The notes: a model not told the origin generated them from the letters alone. DNA of 64,000 bases from Neurospora crassa OR74A (GCF_000182925.2 NC_026504.1:1364001-1428000), one strand, 5' to 3'. Positions 12,227-25,132 are shown, counted from the stretch's first letter. Program-made: numbers and translations.

Positions 12227-14742
12227 ATGTCTGCTGCATTGCGCTTTTGGTTGCGCGGACAGTCCGCCGCCTCGAACCAGTCGTCCAAAGCGCCGAGTGC
12301 TGCGCCGAGCCCGGCCGCCAGTTCTACTTCTTTGCGCGACCAGTTCAACAAACATGGACGTTCCAGTACCGGCTCAGTTAGCGCTGCCCAGCAGGAGGCG
12401 AGCAACATTGAAGATGCCATGGCGGCAGTAGCATTGATCATGAACGACGACATCGACGGAGCCGAAGCAATGCTGCGTGCGCGCGAAGATGCCTCGACAT
12501 TCCACCAGCTTGGTGTGGGTGTCTCGACATTTTTGAGGAGTATCTTGGGTTTCGAAAAGGACATCATGAACGAGGCGACAACCCGGTTGGGGGAGACGGA
12601 AACACGGGCATGGAATGATATGAAGAAGGCCCAGAAAGAGGCGGAAAAGCATGGGGTGTACGGTGGTTCGGTATACCCCCAGGGGCATCCGTCAGGAGGA
12701 AGCCACATCTACCCTCCGGGTTCTGAGTTTGCGCTCGTGAACGCAGAGGCGCAACTCATGGGCGCCGTGGTGGCTGTGATGCACGAAAGTCTGACGGAAG
12801 GAATCAAGGGATTTTACAAGCTGAGAAAGGCGTACGCGACCTTGGACGGTATCATGGCCTCTGAGTTGCTGTATCTGCAGACACTGGAAAAGAAGGGTAT
12901 CATCACGAACGCAAGCTCCACCAAGACGAGTCTCGACAAAATGCCTGGTGCATTCAGCGACTCGGAATTTGCTACCCTCGAAAACACCAAAGGCGCAAAC
13001 ACTCCTTCGCAAAACGGCGCCGCCGCAGACTCTGCCAGTGTCGCCAAGGACCCCTCTGGCCCTCAGACACCAGCGTCCGCATCGGCTTCCAACGAAGCGA
13101 AGACGGCCGCAGATGTAGATATACTCGACGAGAAGTTAGGCCATCTCCAACTTGACGCCGATGCGGCGAGCGAGCAGAATGTGCTCCCAGATGCGTCCCT
13201 AGAAGATACGACACCATCGACACCCCAGTTCTCCCACCTCGACCAGCTGAACAAGTTCGGCGCCGATAGGTCACTTTTCAAGTCACCAGTTGACATCTTC
13301 GTCCACAGCGGCGCCAGCATGTGCTTTGGTATTCTCCTGCTCATCATCTCCATGGTTCCCCCAGCATTCTCCCGTCTTCTCTCCGTCATCGGTTTCAAGG
13401 GCGATCGCGACAGGGGAGTCCAGATGCTCTGGCAGTCAACCAAGTACGACAACGTCAACGGCGCCATGGCCGGCCTCGTCCTCCTCCAGTACTATAACCT
13501 CTTCTTCGGAATTGCCGACATCCTCCCCAGCGAGCTCGACATCCAGCAACTCTCCAAGCCTTCCACCGGGGGCGCCAAGTTCGAAGCCGTCGGCTACCCC
13601 CACAACGAGTGCACCGCTCTGCTTGCCCAGATGCGCCATCGGTATCCGGACTCGCGCCTCTGGAGGCTCGAAGAAGCTCGCGTCTTGGCCAACGCTCGCC
13701 GCATCGAGGAGGCCCTGGCCATGCTGGCTGACAATAACGACAGCAAGATGCGCCAGATTGCAGCGCTCAACAGTTTCGAGCTGAGCATGAACTCCATTTA
13801 TGCCCTTGACTTTAAGGCCGCGCCCGTCCACTTTTTGCGCTGCGTCGAGCTGAACAGCTGGAGCCACGCGCTATACTACTACCTTGCCGCCTGTGCCGAG
13901 CTGGAGCTGTACCGCGATCTGTTCCACAGCGGCGAAGCTACCAGCCCTGCGGCGCTCAAACACAAGAAGCTTGCAGAGGAGTACTTCCGCAAGGCCCCCA
14001 CCGTGGCCGGCAAGAAACGCTTCATGGCCAAGGCGATGCCCTTTGAGGTGTTTGTGCTGCGCAAGCTGCAGAAGTGGGAGGAGCGCGTCAAGGCGTACGG
14101 GTTAGATCTTGCCGATGTGATCTGCGTCAGTCCCGCCATGGAGATGATTTACTTGTGGAACGGCAGCAAGCGTATGCCGCCTCACTTGCTGGAGAAGGCG
14201 CGGACGTACCTACCTTGGGAGCGGTGCACGGCGCCGGCGGACAAGGATGTTGTCGCGAAGATCAAGAAGCTGGAGCAGGATGAGGTGGCTATTGGATTGT
14301 TGGCCGAGTCGTCGTTTTTGAGACAGCTGGGTAAGAGCGTGGAAGCGAGGAAGCTGGTGGAGCCTCTTTTGGGTGTTGATAAGTATGTTGTTGTCTCTTT
14401 TTTCCCTTCCACCTGACATGATACCGAACTTTTTTGCTAACCTATCAACTTTTTTTTTTCAGATCCGTCTTCAAGGGCCCTACCAGAGACGACTACTGTG
14501 GCGCCGCAGCCCATTACGAAGTCGCGGCCGTTGCCTGGATGGAGGCCTGCAGCCCCGAGGCCTGGCCATCAGCCCCCGAAGAGGTCGAATCCTTCCGCAA
14601 GCAAAAGACAGACGAGTGCCAGCTGCATCTGGACAAGGTGTCCAAATGGGATGGGTTCGTTTTGGATGCTCGGTTCGGCATGAGAGTCCAGGCTGGTATC
14701 GACAGCGTGAAGTGGCTGAAGAGCAAGAAGGGCTGGATGTGA
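12227..14742 (+). CDS. iml2: IML2/TTC39-family protein (inclusion body clearance)
   Basis: Large TPR-like outer-membrane/TTC39 family protein. Yeast Iml2 is a mitochondria- and lipid-droplet-associated factor linked to clearance of inclusion bodies. Two exons (12227-14382 and 14463-14742) joined across an 80-bp intron give 811 residues. Visible regions: a Ser/Ala-rich N-terminal tail, an alpha-helical block starting [24 protein letters not shown], and a variable Ser/Thr/Ala-rich linker near residues 235-350. A hydrophobic segment ([21 protein letters not shown]) is followed by repeated TPR-type helices with the conserved [23 protein letters not shown]-type region (near residue 570). The C terminus, [17 protein letters not shown], is supplied by exon 2. 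Assignment rests on family recognition. Confidence 0.87.
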
Positions 14743-15772
14743 TTCAGTACCTAAGGTGCCTACCTTCCTTGATCTCAGAGGATGTGTGAACAGATGTTAC
14801 AAGCCAGGTTATGACACTAGGTGTTTACTACGGGTTGGCCTAGACAGGGGCGGCGTGTAAAGGGTTCAAGCAGGCTGGGCGGTTATTGTGTTTTTCTTCA
14901 GTTTTCATCAGTTATACAGGGGACTTGGTTCCGTGGATGCTAGACCGCGATGTGCATTGCACAGCGAGTTTTGGTGTTTTGTTTGTGTGCACGTAATTCC
15001 GTTGGTTCATGTTTTCTGTTTCCGGTCCGGATGGTTTGGGTACGGTATCAGGGTTTATAAATAGAGGTATTTCATATGATTATACGGAAGCGATATATGG
15101 ATCAAAAGACCAAAAGAGGTTTACGATCTACTCAACGGCGTTGAGGAGACTGACCTTGAAGCGTTCGGAATTTAGGCTACAAGACACTTCGCACCAGGCG
15201 AAAATGGCATCACCGGCCGGCAAGTGGTCCTGCCAGTAATGACCGCTATCCTGGCCCTATAGTGTATACCTTAGTGAACACGACATAGTTGCCGGCGGCA
15301 GCAGGACGGGCGGCTAGGACGGCAACAACCCCGGCCCGACGTCATCGGGTACGATCATTCAGCGATGGAATGAGAGTTGTCAGAGTTTGTTCACTAGGTC
15401 GTGTAGCACGGGCAACCAACGTCGTATACACAAATCTCAGTGTTTGAAAAGGTCCCCAAGCTGGGAGCGCGAATCCTTTCATATTTTCAGCTAACAAAGA
15501 TTCTCATAAGAATCAGCTTCAATCTGACTTGTAACATGGGCGGCTCCAGTCTCCACGCGACACGTTGAATGGTCAGGCCAGTTACAGCGCATACTCGTAT
15601 TTTGACCCAAAAGGTCAACAGCCCCTCTTCTCAGCCCACACAATTGAACGGCCTGTTGGAATTTGAAAAGTTGAAGCTCCTCTGGGATTTAAACCCAAAA
15701 CATCACCGAATGTAAACAAGCCTCATCTGGTATCACACTACCTACCTCCAGGCCCTGGAGACCAATGTCAAT
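14743..15772. other. Intergenic region
   Basis: About 1 kb between tandem genes. One 76-codon open frame (15009-15239) has no recognisable feature. Nothing else seen. Confidence 0.45.
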
Positions 15773-17170
15773 ATGGCCTCCCTTTTAAACCTCCCCTTCG
15801 TCTCCTACTTCCTCCCCTCGTCGATGACAGCCTGGTCCACCTCGCTCAACCTTTTGTTTTTCTACATGACCTGGACAACCTTGGTCCTCAGCCAGTCGCC
15901 CTTCAAGCTCGAGATCCTCGGAACTTTGGGCATCCGCCTCGTCTTCTGGCTGCTGCCTTCTCTGGTCTTTCTCCTCTTCGACACGCTCTGCCCGGGCATT
16001 TCGGTCTCGCTCAAGTACAAGGGCGCCGTCGATTTGCAAGATCGCAATGTCCGCACGCACGCCCGCCTTCTGGGTCTAGGGTTCCTCAACCTCTTGACCT
16101 CGACCGCCGTTCAGGCTCTTATTTCCTTGGGCGTCAGCACCCTTTTTGGAGTGCCGGTTTTTCGGACAACGACTACCCTGCCGTTGCCATGGCAGATGGC
16201 CAAGCATATCGCCATCTTGTACTTGGGAAGGGAACTCTTAACCTACTACATCCACCGCTTCGTCCTACACGCTCACCATGATAACTCGAAGCGCGGTTCC
16301 GGCTCCGGCTTATCCAGCTTAGCCAACCGACTCACAAACTTGCACATCCGCTACGCCCACGCCGGCAACAACAACCCCCCTTCTTCGTCTATGACCACCT
16401 CCTGGCGCAGCAAACCTTCTACTTCCCTCCAACCAACCCAACCAACCTCCCTCACCCTCTTCACCGACCACCCCATCCCCTCCCTCCTCCACCGTTTCCT
16501 CCCTCTCTACCTGCCTCCCCTCATGTTATCCCTCTCCTTCCACATCTCCCCCTTACTCGTGCCCTACCTCCCCATTTCGGTAATCCCCAGCTCCACGCAC
16601 CACCTACATCTCTTGACGATGCACTTGTTTACGGTGCTGGTGACGCTGGAAGAAACCTTGTCGCTGGCGGGGTACACGACGCTGTTGACGCTGGTGCCGA
16701 TTCCGGGGGTGTTGGTGGGGGGGATCGCGAAGAGGCAGGGTCGGCATTTTGGGACGGTTGAAGGGATGGGTGTGCTAGGAGGGATTAAGCAAGGAAGGAA
16801 AAGCGGGAATTTTGGGGCTTGGGGGTTGGTGGATTGGGTGTTGGGCACGAGGTTGTTGAGGGATGAGAGTAGCGAGGATGGGGCGGTTGTTGTTGAGGGG
16901 GCTGAGAATCGCAGTGGTGGTGGTGTTAGGAAGGGTAAAAGTAAGGCTGGTGAAGGGGGAAGTGGGAGGCAAACGAGAATGAGTGCGAGGAGACAGAGAG
17001 AGGATTTGAGCAAGTCGATGGAGGAGGAGATTAAGCAGGTGGCTGAGGGATTGAGGGAGGTTGGTGAGGGGTTTGTGGATGGGATCAAGGAGTTTGGGGA
17101 GGGGATGGGGGTGAGGAGGAGTGGGAGGATTAGGGAGAGGAGTAGTAGGGCGGGGTCGGTGATGAGGTGA
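15773..17170 (+). CDS. Fatty acid hydroxylase/sterol desaturase superfamily membrane protein
   Basis: Intronless, 465 residues. The first 170 residues contain four or five hydrophobic spans (for example FWLLPSLVFLLFDTL and FLNLLTSTAVQALISLG). Next come YYIHRFVLHAHH and a second His region, NLHIRYAH, then DHPIPSLLHRFLP, a His-rich SSTHHLHLLTMH and LEETLSLAGY. This order matches the diiron FA_hydroxylase superfamily as found in fungi. The usual first His just before the DHP element is not evident here, so catalytic competence is uncertain. The C-terminal about 100 residues are polar and charged (KSMEEEIKQVAEGL) and probably a cytosolic helical tail. Base use switches from C-rich wobble in the first 260 codons to G-rich wobble afterwards. 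Substrate unknown. Confidence 0.75.
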   Translation: MASLLNLPFVSYFLPSSMTAWSTSLNLLFFYMTWTTLVLSQSPFKLEILGTLGIRLVFWLLPSLVFLLFDTLCPGISVSLKYKGAVDLQDRNVRTHARLLGLGFLNLLTSTAVQALISLGVSTLFGVPVFRTTTTLPLPWQMAKHIAILYLGRELLTYYIHRFVLHAHHDNSKRGSGSGLSSLANRLTNLHIRYAHAGNNNPPSSSMTTSWRSKPSTSLQPTQPTSLTLFTDHPIPSLLHRFLPLYLPPLMLSLSFHISPLLVPYLPISVIPSSTHHLHLLTMHLFTVLVTLEETLSLAGYTTLLTLVPIPGVLVGGIAKRQGRHFGTVEGMGVLGGIKQGRKSGNFGAWGLVDWVLGTRLLRDESSEDGAVVVEGAENRSGGGVRKGKSKAGEGGSGRQTRMSARRQREDLSKSMEEEIKQVAEGLREVGEGFVDGIKEFGEGMGVRRSGRIRERSSRAGSVMR

Positions 17171-20100
17171 ACCGAGGGATTTGGGATGTGGGGATGAATA
17201 CGCGGATGGATGAAGCTATGAATTGTATGATAGTGGATGATGGATGATGTTCACGACTGGGAGGTGTTGTTTTCTTCAAAAACTTAACATTTCGTTTCCT
17301 GTTTGGATATCCGAGGACTGTCATAAATTTTCTTCGGCTTTCGTTCCTTTTCCTCACGCCACTTATTCCCAAAAGTCTTGACGAAATAAATGGCTTCTTA
17401 CGTAGATATCGCGATGATATCAGCGATATTCAAAAACCTCGCAGACGCTGAACTTCATAGCCCGCTCTCTCTTGCCAAAGGGGTCAATCAAGGAATCCAA
17501 AAAGCACATCACAATAGGCTTCCCGTGGCCCATGCGTGCACACGCTCTCGTCCTCAAACCCGAGAACCCCCCCCCCCCCCCTTCCCCCCCACCAACCGAA
17601 ACGATGACAAGAAATCAATCTCGGGTAGCCTTCCCGACTCATTAGTCGTCTCGTCTTGTCTCGGTCCTAGTTCCCGGTCCCGCGGCCGTTGGAGCACAGG
17701 CCGGTGATAATGGACGGAAGCGGGAATGATCTGGGTTGATCTACTATGCAGTATGGGGGTGGTCAGCAAGGGGTTTCCTGGTTGGGCGCATTGTCGTGTC
17801 GTTCCGTTCCGTTTTTTTTCTTATTGCTTTTTTTTTTTGAATAATGTTGTTTTCTTTTTACCGTCCGAGGTACGTAAGCGGGAAATAAATAATGAGGCTT
17901 TGAATGGTAGCTTAGTAGCGCGTCTAACGATTATCTCGCCTGGTTTTCAACGGGCGACACTAAGCTTCCCATCTACTACTACTGTATATTCTTTATGGGA
18001 TACAGAAAAAGATCATTCTCTGCCCAGGCCTCATTGACAACGAATTGTTTCCTCGGTTAGTCGGGATGCAACATCAAGGAACGAACGGTACGATTTATGT
18101 ACGAGGTACAGGTACAGTAAGTATGTAAGGCAAATAAAATGAGGTGCAACCTCTTTTCTTACTCCTCTCGGTAGCTAGGTAGTGACCAGGACCCCTGGCA
18201 AAAATGTGGCTTGAGCTTTTTGCAACGTACCGTACCGGACCGGACCCGAACCCGTTCATCCCTAAAGAAACGAAACGAGCGAAGAGAAAAGCTTCTAGAA
18301 GGGCGGGTGGAACAAATTCCCCGCTTGTTTTCTCTTCCTTTCATATTCCAATATGCCGGATGATGGCCATCTTACGAGGAGAAGGTAGGCTGACGTTTAA
18401 GAGGGCGAGCGGCGCATCGTACTCGCTAAGAGGTAGTTAGTTGTCGTGATGATGCCATTGACAGTGGTTGAAAGCCCTTCCTTTTATCACTTTGATGCAA
18501 ATCACTCTGGAATTGGAAGTGCTACAGCCCGGTCACAGTTCCTCCCAAGCAAGGCATGGTCTCGGAACACTTTGACGCAATTGGTAGTAGCTCCATGATC
18601 GCGCGGGGAAAACCAGACCGTCGTCAGCCCGACGCATCTCAAAGCCCAGGTATGTAAAGTCTACGTCTAGGATCCAAAGGGTTGGGAAAGTGGATTGAGC
18701 CATAAAAGGGACGGATACAGTTCAAGGTGATTGGAGGCCGATTGGAGGTTGCTGGGTCAAAGTTGACAAAAAAGGGAAGGGAATATTCAGGGGCAGCACG
18801 TTGTTCAGTGGAGGGATCAGGGCACGGCAGTGCAGCCAAAAGAGACAGGGAAAGGAACTGAAGACATTGAAAATGGATGCAGGTGATGAGGGGTCGGTGC
18901 GCTAAGATATTGAAGGCAAGACTGTGCCAGTCCCTGCATCTCTTTTTTTCCCAGATGGGAATCTTCCCCGGTGGTGTTTCCAGATCCAATTTCCATGGTG
19001 GTTGTTAGGGAATTGAATGGTGGGTTGGGGGGCAGCACTAACAGAGTGACAACTGGGGCAAAGGAGATCGGGGCTTCCACTTCCTTGGCCCTCATGTTTC
19101 TCCAGGTTGCTGTGGCGCTGCGCCTTTTGGGGACTTTGGAACTTGGGAGTGGGAGCTCTTGCTGCACCACCTCCACTCAACCGAACCTGCATGTGAGTAC
19201 TGTGAAGAGTCCTCCGTGTCAGCCTCTTTTCATCACTTCCGTTAATCTGAGCTGCCACTTATCCCAGTCACCGACCTAGCATCGTTCCCTTGAAGACCAC
19301 AGATCCTCATCTTGCATTTTCTTTGCCTCTCTCTCTCCATCCAGACATCCCGTTTGATGGATGACTGATGTCCTTGTTCCCAAGTTGACGGGAGTTGCGC
19401 AAAGTCTTCACAACCACAAGCACAAGCACGGGCACAAGCATTAGGTCCATTTCCAGGTCCCCACCATCACTGGCGCTATCAACGGTACCTGCAGCAGCAT
19501 TGCAGCAACTGGGGCATCTGGAGTAACCTTGGAAATCTTGGGAATCCTGGAACCGAGAAGCATTCGAAATCATTGGAGCGCATTGCAGCGCATGAAAGAG
19601 TTTGGAGGGTCACAACGGGGACATGACAAGCAGCACCAATGCCACCTTGGATCATCTTTTTGTACAGGACCCTCCTGGTCACAATCCCAGATACATACAT
19701 ATCGCGAATTGCGCCCAATACGTACCTATCAGTACATACCTCTACTCTTTTTGCATCTTTTCCCCCTTGTGTGAGGGAAGTGACCAGTCCGGGATTAGGG
19801 TTCATAGATTTCTACATGTGTCCGGGGTCGTTGTTCAGATTCGGCGAGACTCGAACTCCTCTCTTTTTTGGGCTTCCTTGTCGGCCTTGGGACCCGGCAC
19901 TTCAGTTTGGTTTCTTTTTTTTTTTTTCATCTTGCCGCGTCTCATCTCATTTCTTTTTCCAGCCTCTTTTTTTCCCACCCTTCTATCGCCGTCTGTCGAT
20001 ATTGATGTGGTCTGAGGAGGAACGAATCCAGAGATTTTGCGCCTACCGATCTACCTACCTACCTACCTTTTCCTCGCCCTCACTTCCGCTTTGCCCGTTC

Positions 20101-20709
20101 GACATACTGTACCAACCACATCGACGCAACTACCACAGCCAGTCTACCTAATATCATATCTCGCTACGATACTCGCTCGGTGCTTCCGACTTGGCTTTAC
20201 GAGACAGCAACACTTTTCTAACTCTTAATATTTATTTATCTAATACCCTCTCGGTGGCAGTATCAACACAGTCAACTTGTGACTTTTGCGACGACTCGAT
20301 CTCGATTGGTCCCTACCATAGCCAGCCAAAAAGAAGTTTGCCATTCCATCCCACCTCATCGGTCCAACCCAATACTTGCTTGGACGTACCTGCAGACGCA
20401 AAGTTGATTGCTTGCAGCTTATGCCGCCCAGCGACGTGCAGCGGGAGAAGGTCATGGTCCAGAAAACCGGGAGTACAAGCACCACCACAACTACGAGAGG
20501 GACTGGTTGCCAAGATCGACGAACCACACAACGACTCTAAGACATTCCAATATAACGCACGACTCGGTACCTACACACGGCCGCTCCCCAGCTAGGAGAA
20601 GTTAGCTTGGAGGCTCGACGTCCCCAGCCGCCCGCCATAATCTAAGCAAACTCGGGAACCGCCATTCTCGTCGTCGTCAACCCTTCAGTAACTTGAACTA
20701 CCTAGCATA
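17171..20709. other. 3.5-kb intergenic region before the large hydrolase gene
   Basis: No gene supported. Features seen: a C-run (see separate entry), T-rich tracts near 17812-17840 and 19915-19930, and a TACC tandem near 20050-20070. The last kilobase looks like a long pyrimidine-rich 5' leader. Open frames such as 17390-17707, 19602-20015 and 20191-20595 begin at ATG or non-ATG codons but show no motif and have simple-sequence composition. Confidence 0.45.
17567..17590. repeat. Poly-C tract
   Basis: Fifteen consecutive C (17567-17581), then TT, then seven C. The complementary strand is a G-run able to form stacked-G structures. No gene overlaps it convincingly. Confidence 0.85.
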
Positions 20710-23700
20710 ATGGAGCAGCAGCAATTGCCCGAGCCGGCTACCTACCTGGCGGCAGCACCTCCTATCCCCCGACGATCCCGCGAACGAGACCGCATCCGAA
20801 ACCTCGCTGATCAGCAGGACGAGAATAAGAAAGTCGAGACGGAAAAGAAAACAAGTGGACTTACGTGGAGGCAAACTTTGGAAAACCACCGGAGAGATCC
20901 CAACCGAACGCCCGAACGAAAAGACAAAGACCCACGCACCGACCACGCGTCCGCCGCCGCCGCCAGCATAGCAGCCAGCTTAGCAGCCAGCGCCAACAAC
21001 GCCAACCACAACCGAGACAGGGATCCCAACCAACCAATTCAAACCGCCTCTCCTGAGGTCATCTCGTCCCTCATCACATCCCTCTCCTCCATATCACGCC
21101 CGCTGAGCACCCATTTCGAGTCGCCCTTCTATCTCGAGTCCATAGGCCCCAACAGCCCCATCGACCTGTCCTTCAACTCCTCCCCAACCGCCAAATCGGG
21201 TTCGTTCGGTGTCGACTACGGCGCATTCTCTAAGCCCTCCGAAACTCAGTGGCAGCACCAAGATGTCCCCGTAGACCAGGCCACTGCAAGCCCTCCCGTT
21301 GTCCGGACCGGTAGATCTCGTCCCACATCCAAGATATCCGTGTCCTCCAAGGGCCCAAAATCACCAAAGAGCCCCGCACACACGCGCGAACCCTCCGGCT
21401 TTAGGAGCTTGCTCTCGCGCGGTAGCAGCAGCGCACTGTCGCGATCATCGAGCAAGGCATCCCTTGCGTCCGGCGTCGAAAGCATTGGCAAGCTGAGCAT
21501 CGAACGAGGAAGCGAACCAGTTTCGCCCGTGGGCACCGACCCCAAACCATTGCGCCGACAGAAATCCGCCGATAGCTGGAATTGGAGGACAGCAGGTCGC
21601 AGTCAGCGCGGGTTGATGTACATGAGCAGTAAGGAGAGATTACGCGAACAAGAAATCGAAAAGAGGACGAGCGTTATTGGTATTTCGGCACTAGTTGCAA
21701 GTTCATTCACAGGACTGGTTGGAACGGGCACAACAAGCGGCAGCTCGACCCCCCGTCTCGATCCGTTGTCGGTGGAGAGTATTATCAGCGAGGAACCAGG
21801 CAGCGATATCCCTTCTACACCCAAGTTGCCGACGGACTGGGAACCTCCAAGCGGCTTTGGGAGCTCCCCGCCAGGTATTCCCACCAGGGAGTCATCGTTG
21901 AGGAGGTCACAGAAACACAAGCGGTCGTCTACCAGGACGTCGCGCAAGTCGATACGGGAAAGCGACACTGGCGCGAACGACACCATTCACGAACTTGAAG
22001 AGCACCCCAGCGAGCTCCCCGAGCCACGCACCGAAAAACCGCAACGACGCCAAAGAAAGATGCTGGACCCTTTACGCCTCTCTGCAGACTTACACATGAA
22101 ACCAGTATTATCCACACCTACAGTCAACATGTTCCCAGAAACCGAAACCGACGAAGTTGCACCCTCTCCCGCAATCGCCCAGTCACGCCCACAGGATCGC
22201 GATGCAGATCCAAAATCGAAACGAAGATCAGCCTTTTTGAACCCAGATTCTTTGGTTGGCAACGGTGATAGCAACGGGAATTCAGATAATAAGAACAAGC
22301 GGGCTAGCAGTAAGCTTAAACGACTCTCCGACGCTATTATACCTGGAAATCCTGACAAATCTTCTTCGACAGAGGGAATTGGACCGCATGTTACATACGA
22401 GAGGCCAAAAAGCGCAGACAGCATCGACGACACGGTCGAGGCTTACCTATGTAGTCCCCGACTAAGCCAGAAGATCCGGCATCCGCAGACAGGTCGCGTA
22501 ATCAGCTTCAGCGAAGTGGGCGATCCCAACGGGAGTGCCGTTTTCTGCTGTGTGGGCATGGGTCTGACGAGGTATATTACCGCGTTTTACGACGAGCTGG
22601 CCTTGACGTTGAAGCTCCGGATGATTACCCCTGATAGACCTGGAGTGGGTGATAGTGAGCCGTATAGTGATGGTAACACGACGCCACTGGGCTGGCCTGG
22701 TATGTTTTGCTCTCATGCTATTCGAGTGTCAAATGCTAATTCTCGACAGATGACGTCTATGCCATATGTCAAGCTCTCAAAATTACAAAGTTCTCCATCC
22801 TCGCCCACTCCGCTGGCGCCATCTACGCCTTAGCAACCGCGCTACGCATGCCTCAACACATTAGAGGAAAGATCCATCTACTCGCGCCTTGGATTCCCCC
22901 ATCCCAAATTAACGTCATCGGAGGTGGTTCTCAGAACCCTCTACCACCGACCAACGCCATCCCTACCAGCCAAAAAATCCTAAGAGCACTACCAACACCC
23001 ATCCTCAAAGTCGCTAACAGCAACTTTATGGCCGCCACCAGCTCCAGCATCACCTCCTCCCTACCCAAACAAAAACGCGCCAAGCGCGACAAGAAGAAGG
23101 ACAAATCTTCTTCGTTAGGCATAATAGAAAACAAAGACTCCGACCGGCCCGCCACCTCCTCCGGCATCATCAGTACCGAACCAAGCGGCGCAGACGAAGA
23201 TATGGACCGCATCCGCCCCACCATCACCAACAGCAACAAGGGCATCGGCGGCGGCAGCCACCGTCACCGGCACACCCGCTCCAAATCCTCCAACCTCGCC
23301 GGCGTCGACGAACACAACAACAACCACTCCCGCCACTCCACCTCGGGCGGCCTCTCAGACGCCGACGTCGCTGCCGCTTTGGCGCTAGCCGAGCGCGAAC
23401 GTCAACAACAATACGACCACCGCCTCACGCACGCCATTTGGCAATTAGCTACCACGGGCGCCAACCCGGCCGTGGACCTCTTGGTCTGCTTGGAGCGTCG
23501 GCACACCATTGGGTTTCGCTACGTGGACATTGCCCGCCCTGTCGTGATCCACCACGGTAGTCGCGATACGAGAGTACCTGTCGAAAACGTCAAGTGGCTA
23601 GGGAAAATGATGAGGCGGTGCGAGGTACGCATTCTAGAAGGCGAAGGTCACGGACTCATGGCTAGCGCGCAGGTGATGGCGGGCGTGTTGATGGAGATCA

Positions 23701-23915
23701 GTAAAGAGTGGGAGGACTGGGGGCGGGTGACGGGGCAGAACCCGGGGGTGTTGAGTGAGAGGGGTGGAGCGATGGGGACGGGGAAAGGGGATGGGAGTGG
23801 GGCCAATGGGGGTAAACATGGGCATGGTCATAGGAGGGGCACGATGGATCGGTTGGGGATGAGTATGGGGATGAGTTTTGGACTGGGAGGAGGAGGAGGT
23901 CCGAAGGACACGTAG
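20710..23915 (+). CDS. Large alpha/beta hydrolase with disordered N-terminal half
   Basis: Two exons (20710-22699, 22750-23915) across a 50-bp intron give 1051 residues. Residues 1-570 are Ser/Pro/Arg-rich and predicted disordered, with repeated basic-Ser motifs (SKISVSSKGPKSPKSP, KHKRSSTRTSRKS). The alpha/beta hydrolase fold begins near residue 590 (GRVISFSEVGDPNG, then VFCCVGMG and MITPDRPGVGDSE). Splicing creates GWPDDVYAICQALKI and the nucleophile elbow AHSAGA with Ser684. The acid and base follow in HHGSRDTRVPVE (Asp936) and EGEGHGLM (His964). A roughly 170-residue low-complexity insertion (Lys-, Asn- and His-rich) sits in the lid position between nucleophile and acid. The C terminus is Gly-rich. 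A serine hydrolase of unknown substrate; low-complexity arms suggest phosphoregulation. Confidence 0.85.
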
Positions 23916-24231
23916 TGAGCGAGCCTGCTGAGCTCTTTCGTTGTTTTCCAACGTCTCTTTTTGGTTGGTTTAGTTCCGGTTGGATATCTGCTGGAAAGAG
24001 GGGACGGTGGATGGTCATGGTCATTTGGTCATATGGTCATATGGCCGGGATTTCGTTGTTGTTGTTGTCTTTTTTTTTTTTTTTTGCTTATTTGTTTTTT
24101 TGGATCATCATTGGGGCTTGGGGGGGCGATCTTCTCCATCTTTTTGCATTAACGGCTTTTTCTTTTCTTTTTCTTTTTCTTTTCTTTTCTCGATCATCAT
24201 CATACGACTGTTACGCAACGTCAGCAGCACT

Positions 24232-24259
24232 TTCACACACACACACACATATATATATC
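24232..24259. repeat. CA then TA dinucleotide microsatellite
   Basis: A (CA)n run of about nine units passes directly into a short (TA)n run. Compound microsatellite in the 3' region of the hydrolase gene. Confidence 0.8.
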
Positions 24260-24530
24260 ATGATGTCCTTCTTATGGTTTTTTTTCTTCTTCTTTTCTCT
24301 TTTTTTTATCTCCTCTTTTCATCCTTATCACTTGATATCCACCTCATCATCTTTTCAAGATACTGGCATATTTCAGCTCCGCGGGGGTAATTTCTTCCAG
24401 TAGTCGATTGATTTGTTTGTTTAAAGGCAGGAAGGTTGGGGGGAATCTAACAAAAACTCTTTGTTTGTGTACTATACTAGTGATAATGTCCAATTTGGTA
24501 ATGCGAGCGCGGTCGAAGGGAGCTAGAATA

Positions 24531-24560
24531 GGATAGGATAGGATAGGATAGGATAGGATA
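24531..24560. repeat. GGATA pentanucleotide tandem repeat
   Basis: Six perfect copies of GGATA in a row, preceded by a partial copy. Non-coding microsatellite; copy number is likely to vary between strains. Confidence 0.9.
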
Positions 24561-25132
24561 TTGGGAAGGGCTGGACCAGGTGGTGGTGGAAGAGGCAAAG
24601 GGAATACAACTAGAGCTGGACATTGTCGCAATGCGATCACTGTCTTGAATTGTCACCAAACTGCTTCGCCTTCTCTCGTTTCTCTGTCGTCTTCGTGATT
24701 TTATTGATTGGTTTGTTTGATGTTTGTTTTAGCCAAAGGTGTCTTTGGGGTATCAATCTATTTCTTAGCTGCTTAAAGTGAGTAATGCGTCTCTTTCTGT
24801 CTTTTTTCTAACCATCACGATTCATGCACTAAACCATTCGCATATTCTTAGGTAGCTTCGCCCACAGAAGCACGAAAACGGATAGCTTCCCAGGGATAAT
24901 AGCCTCCCGCAGGTCGACAAAAGATACCCAACACCAAGACCTTGTCGTGCATCTGTCCCAATTCATAAACAAGCAACATCTGTGACATGCCCCATTTCCC
25001 CATGTCTTTACATGAATCGCATGTAACCATAACAAGGCGACCAATTGATCTCACCAGCCATCATGTCATTCCCTATCAATACGCTGCACCACTCTCCATC
25101 CTTGCATGTTCTCCCTCTGAGGCTTCTCGGTC

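Larger units (their letters stand above)
23916..25132. other. Convergent 3' region with simple sequence
   Basis: About 1.2 kb between two convergent genes. Holds T-rich/pyrimidine tracts (24064-24085, 24160-24190, 24275-24310), a CA/TA dinucleotide run and a GGATA tandem repeat (separate entries). No coding sequence seen; reading frames that cross it translate to poly-Phe/Ser. Confidence 0.5.

Noticed and set aside
17390-17707. 105-codon ATG frame after the membrane oxygenase gene
   Set aside because: The second half is translated from the poly-C tract and low-complexity sequence; no conservation signal visible.
24531-24560. GGATA repeats considered as an internal telomere-like tract
   Set aside because: The unit is not the Neurospora telomere hexamer TTAGGG; it is an ordinary pentanucleotide microsatellite.
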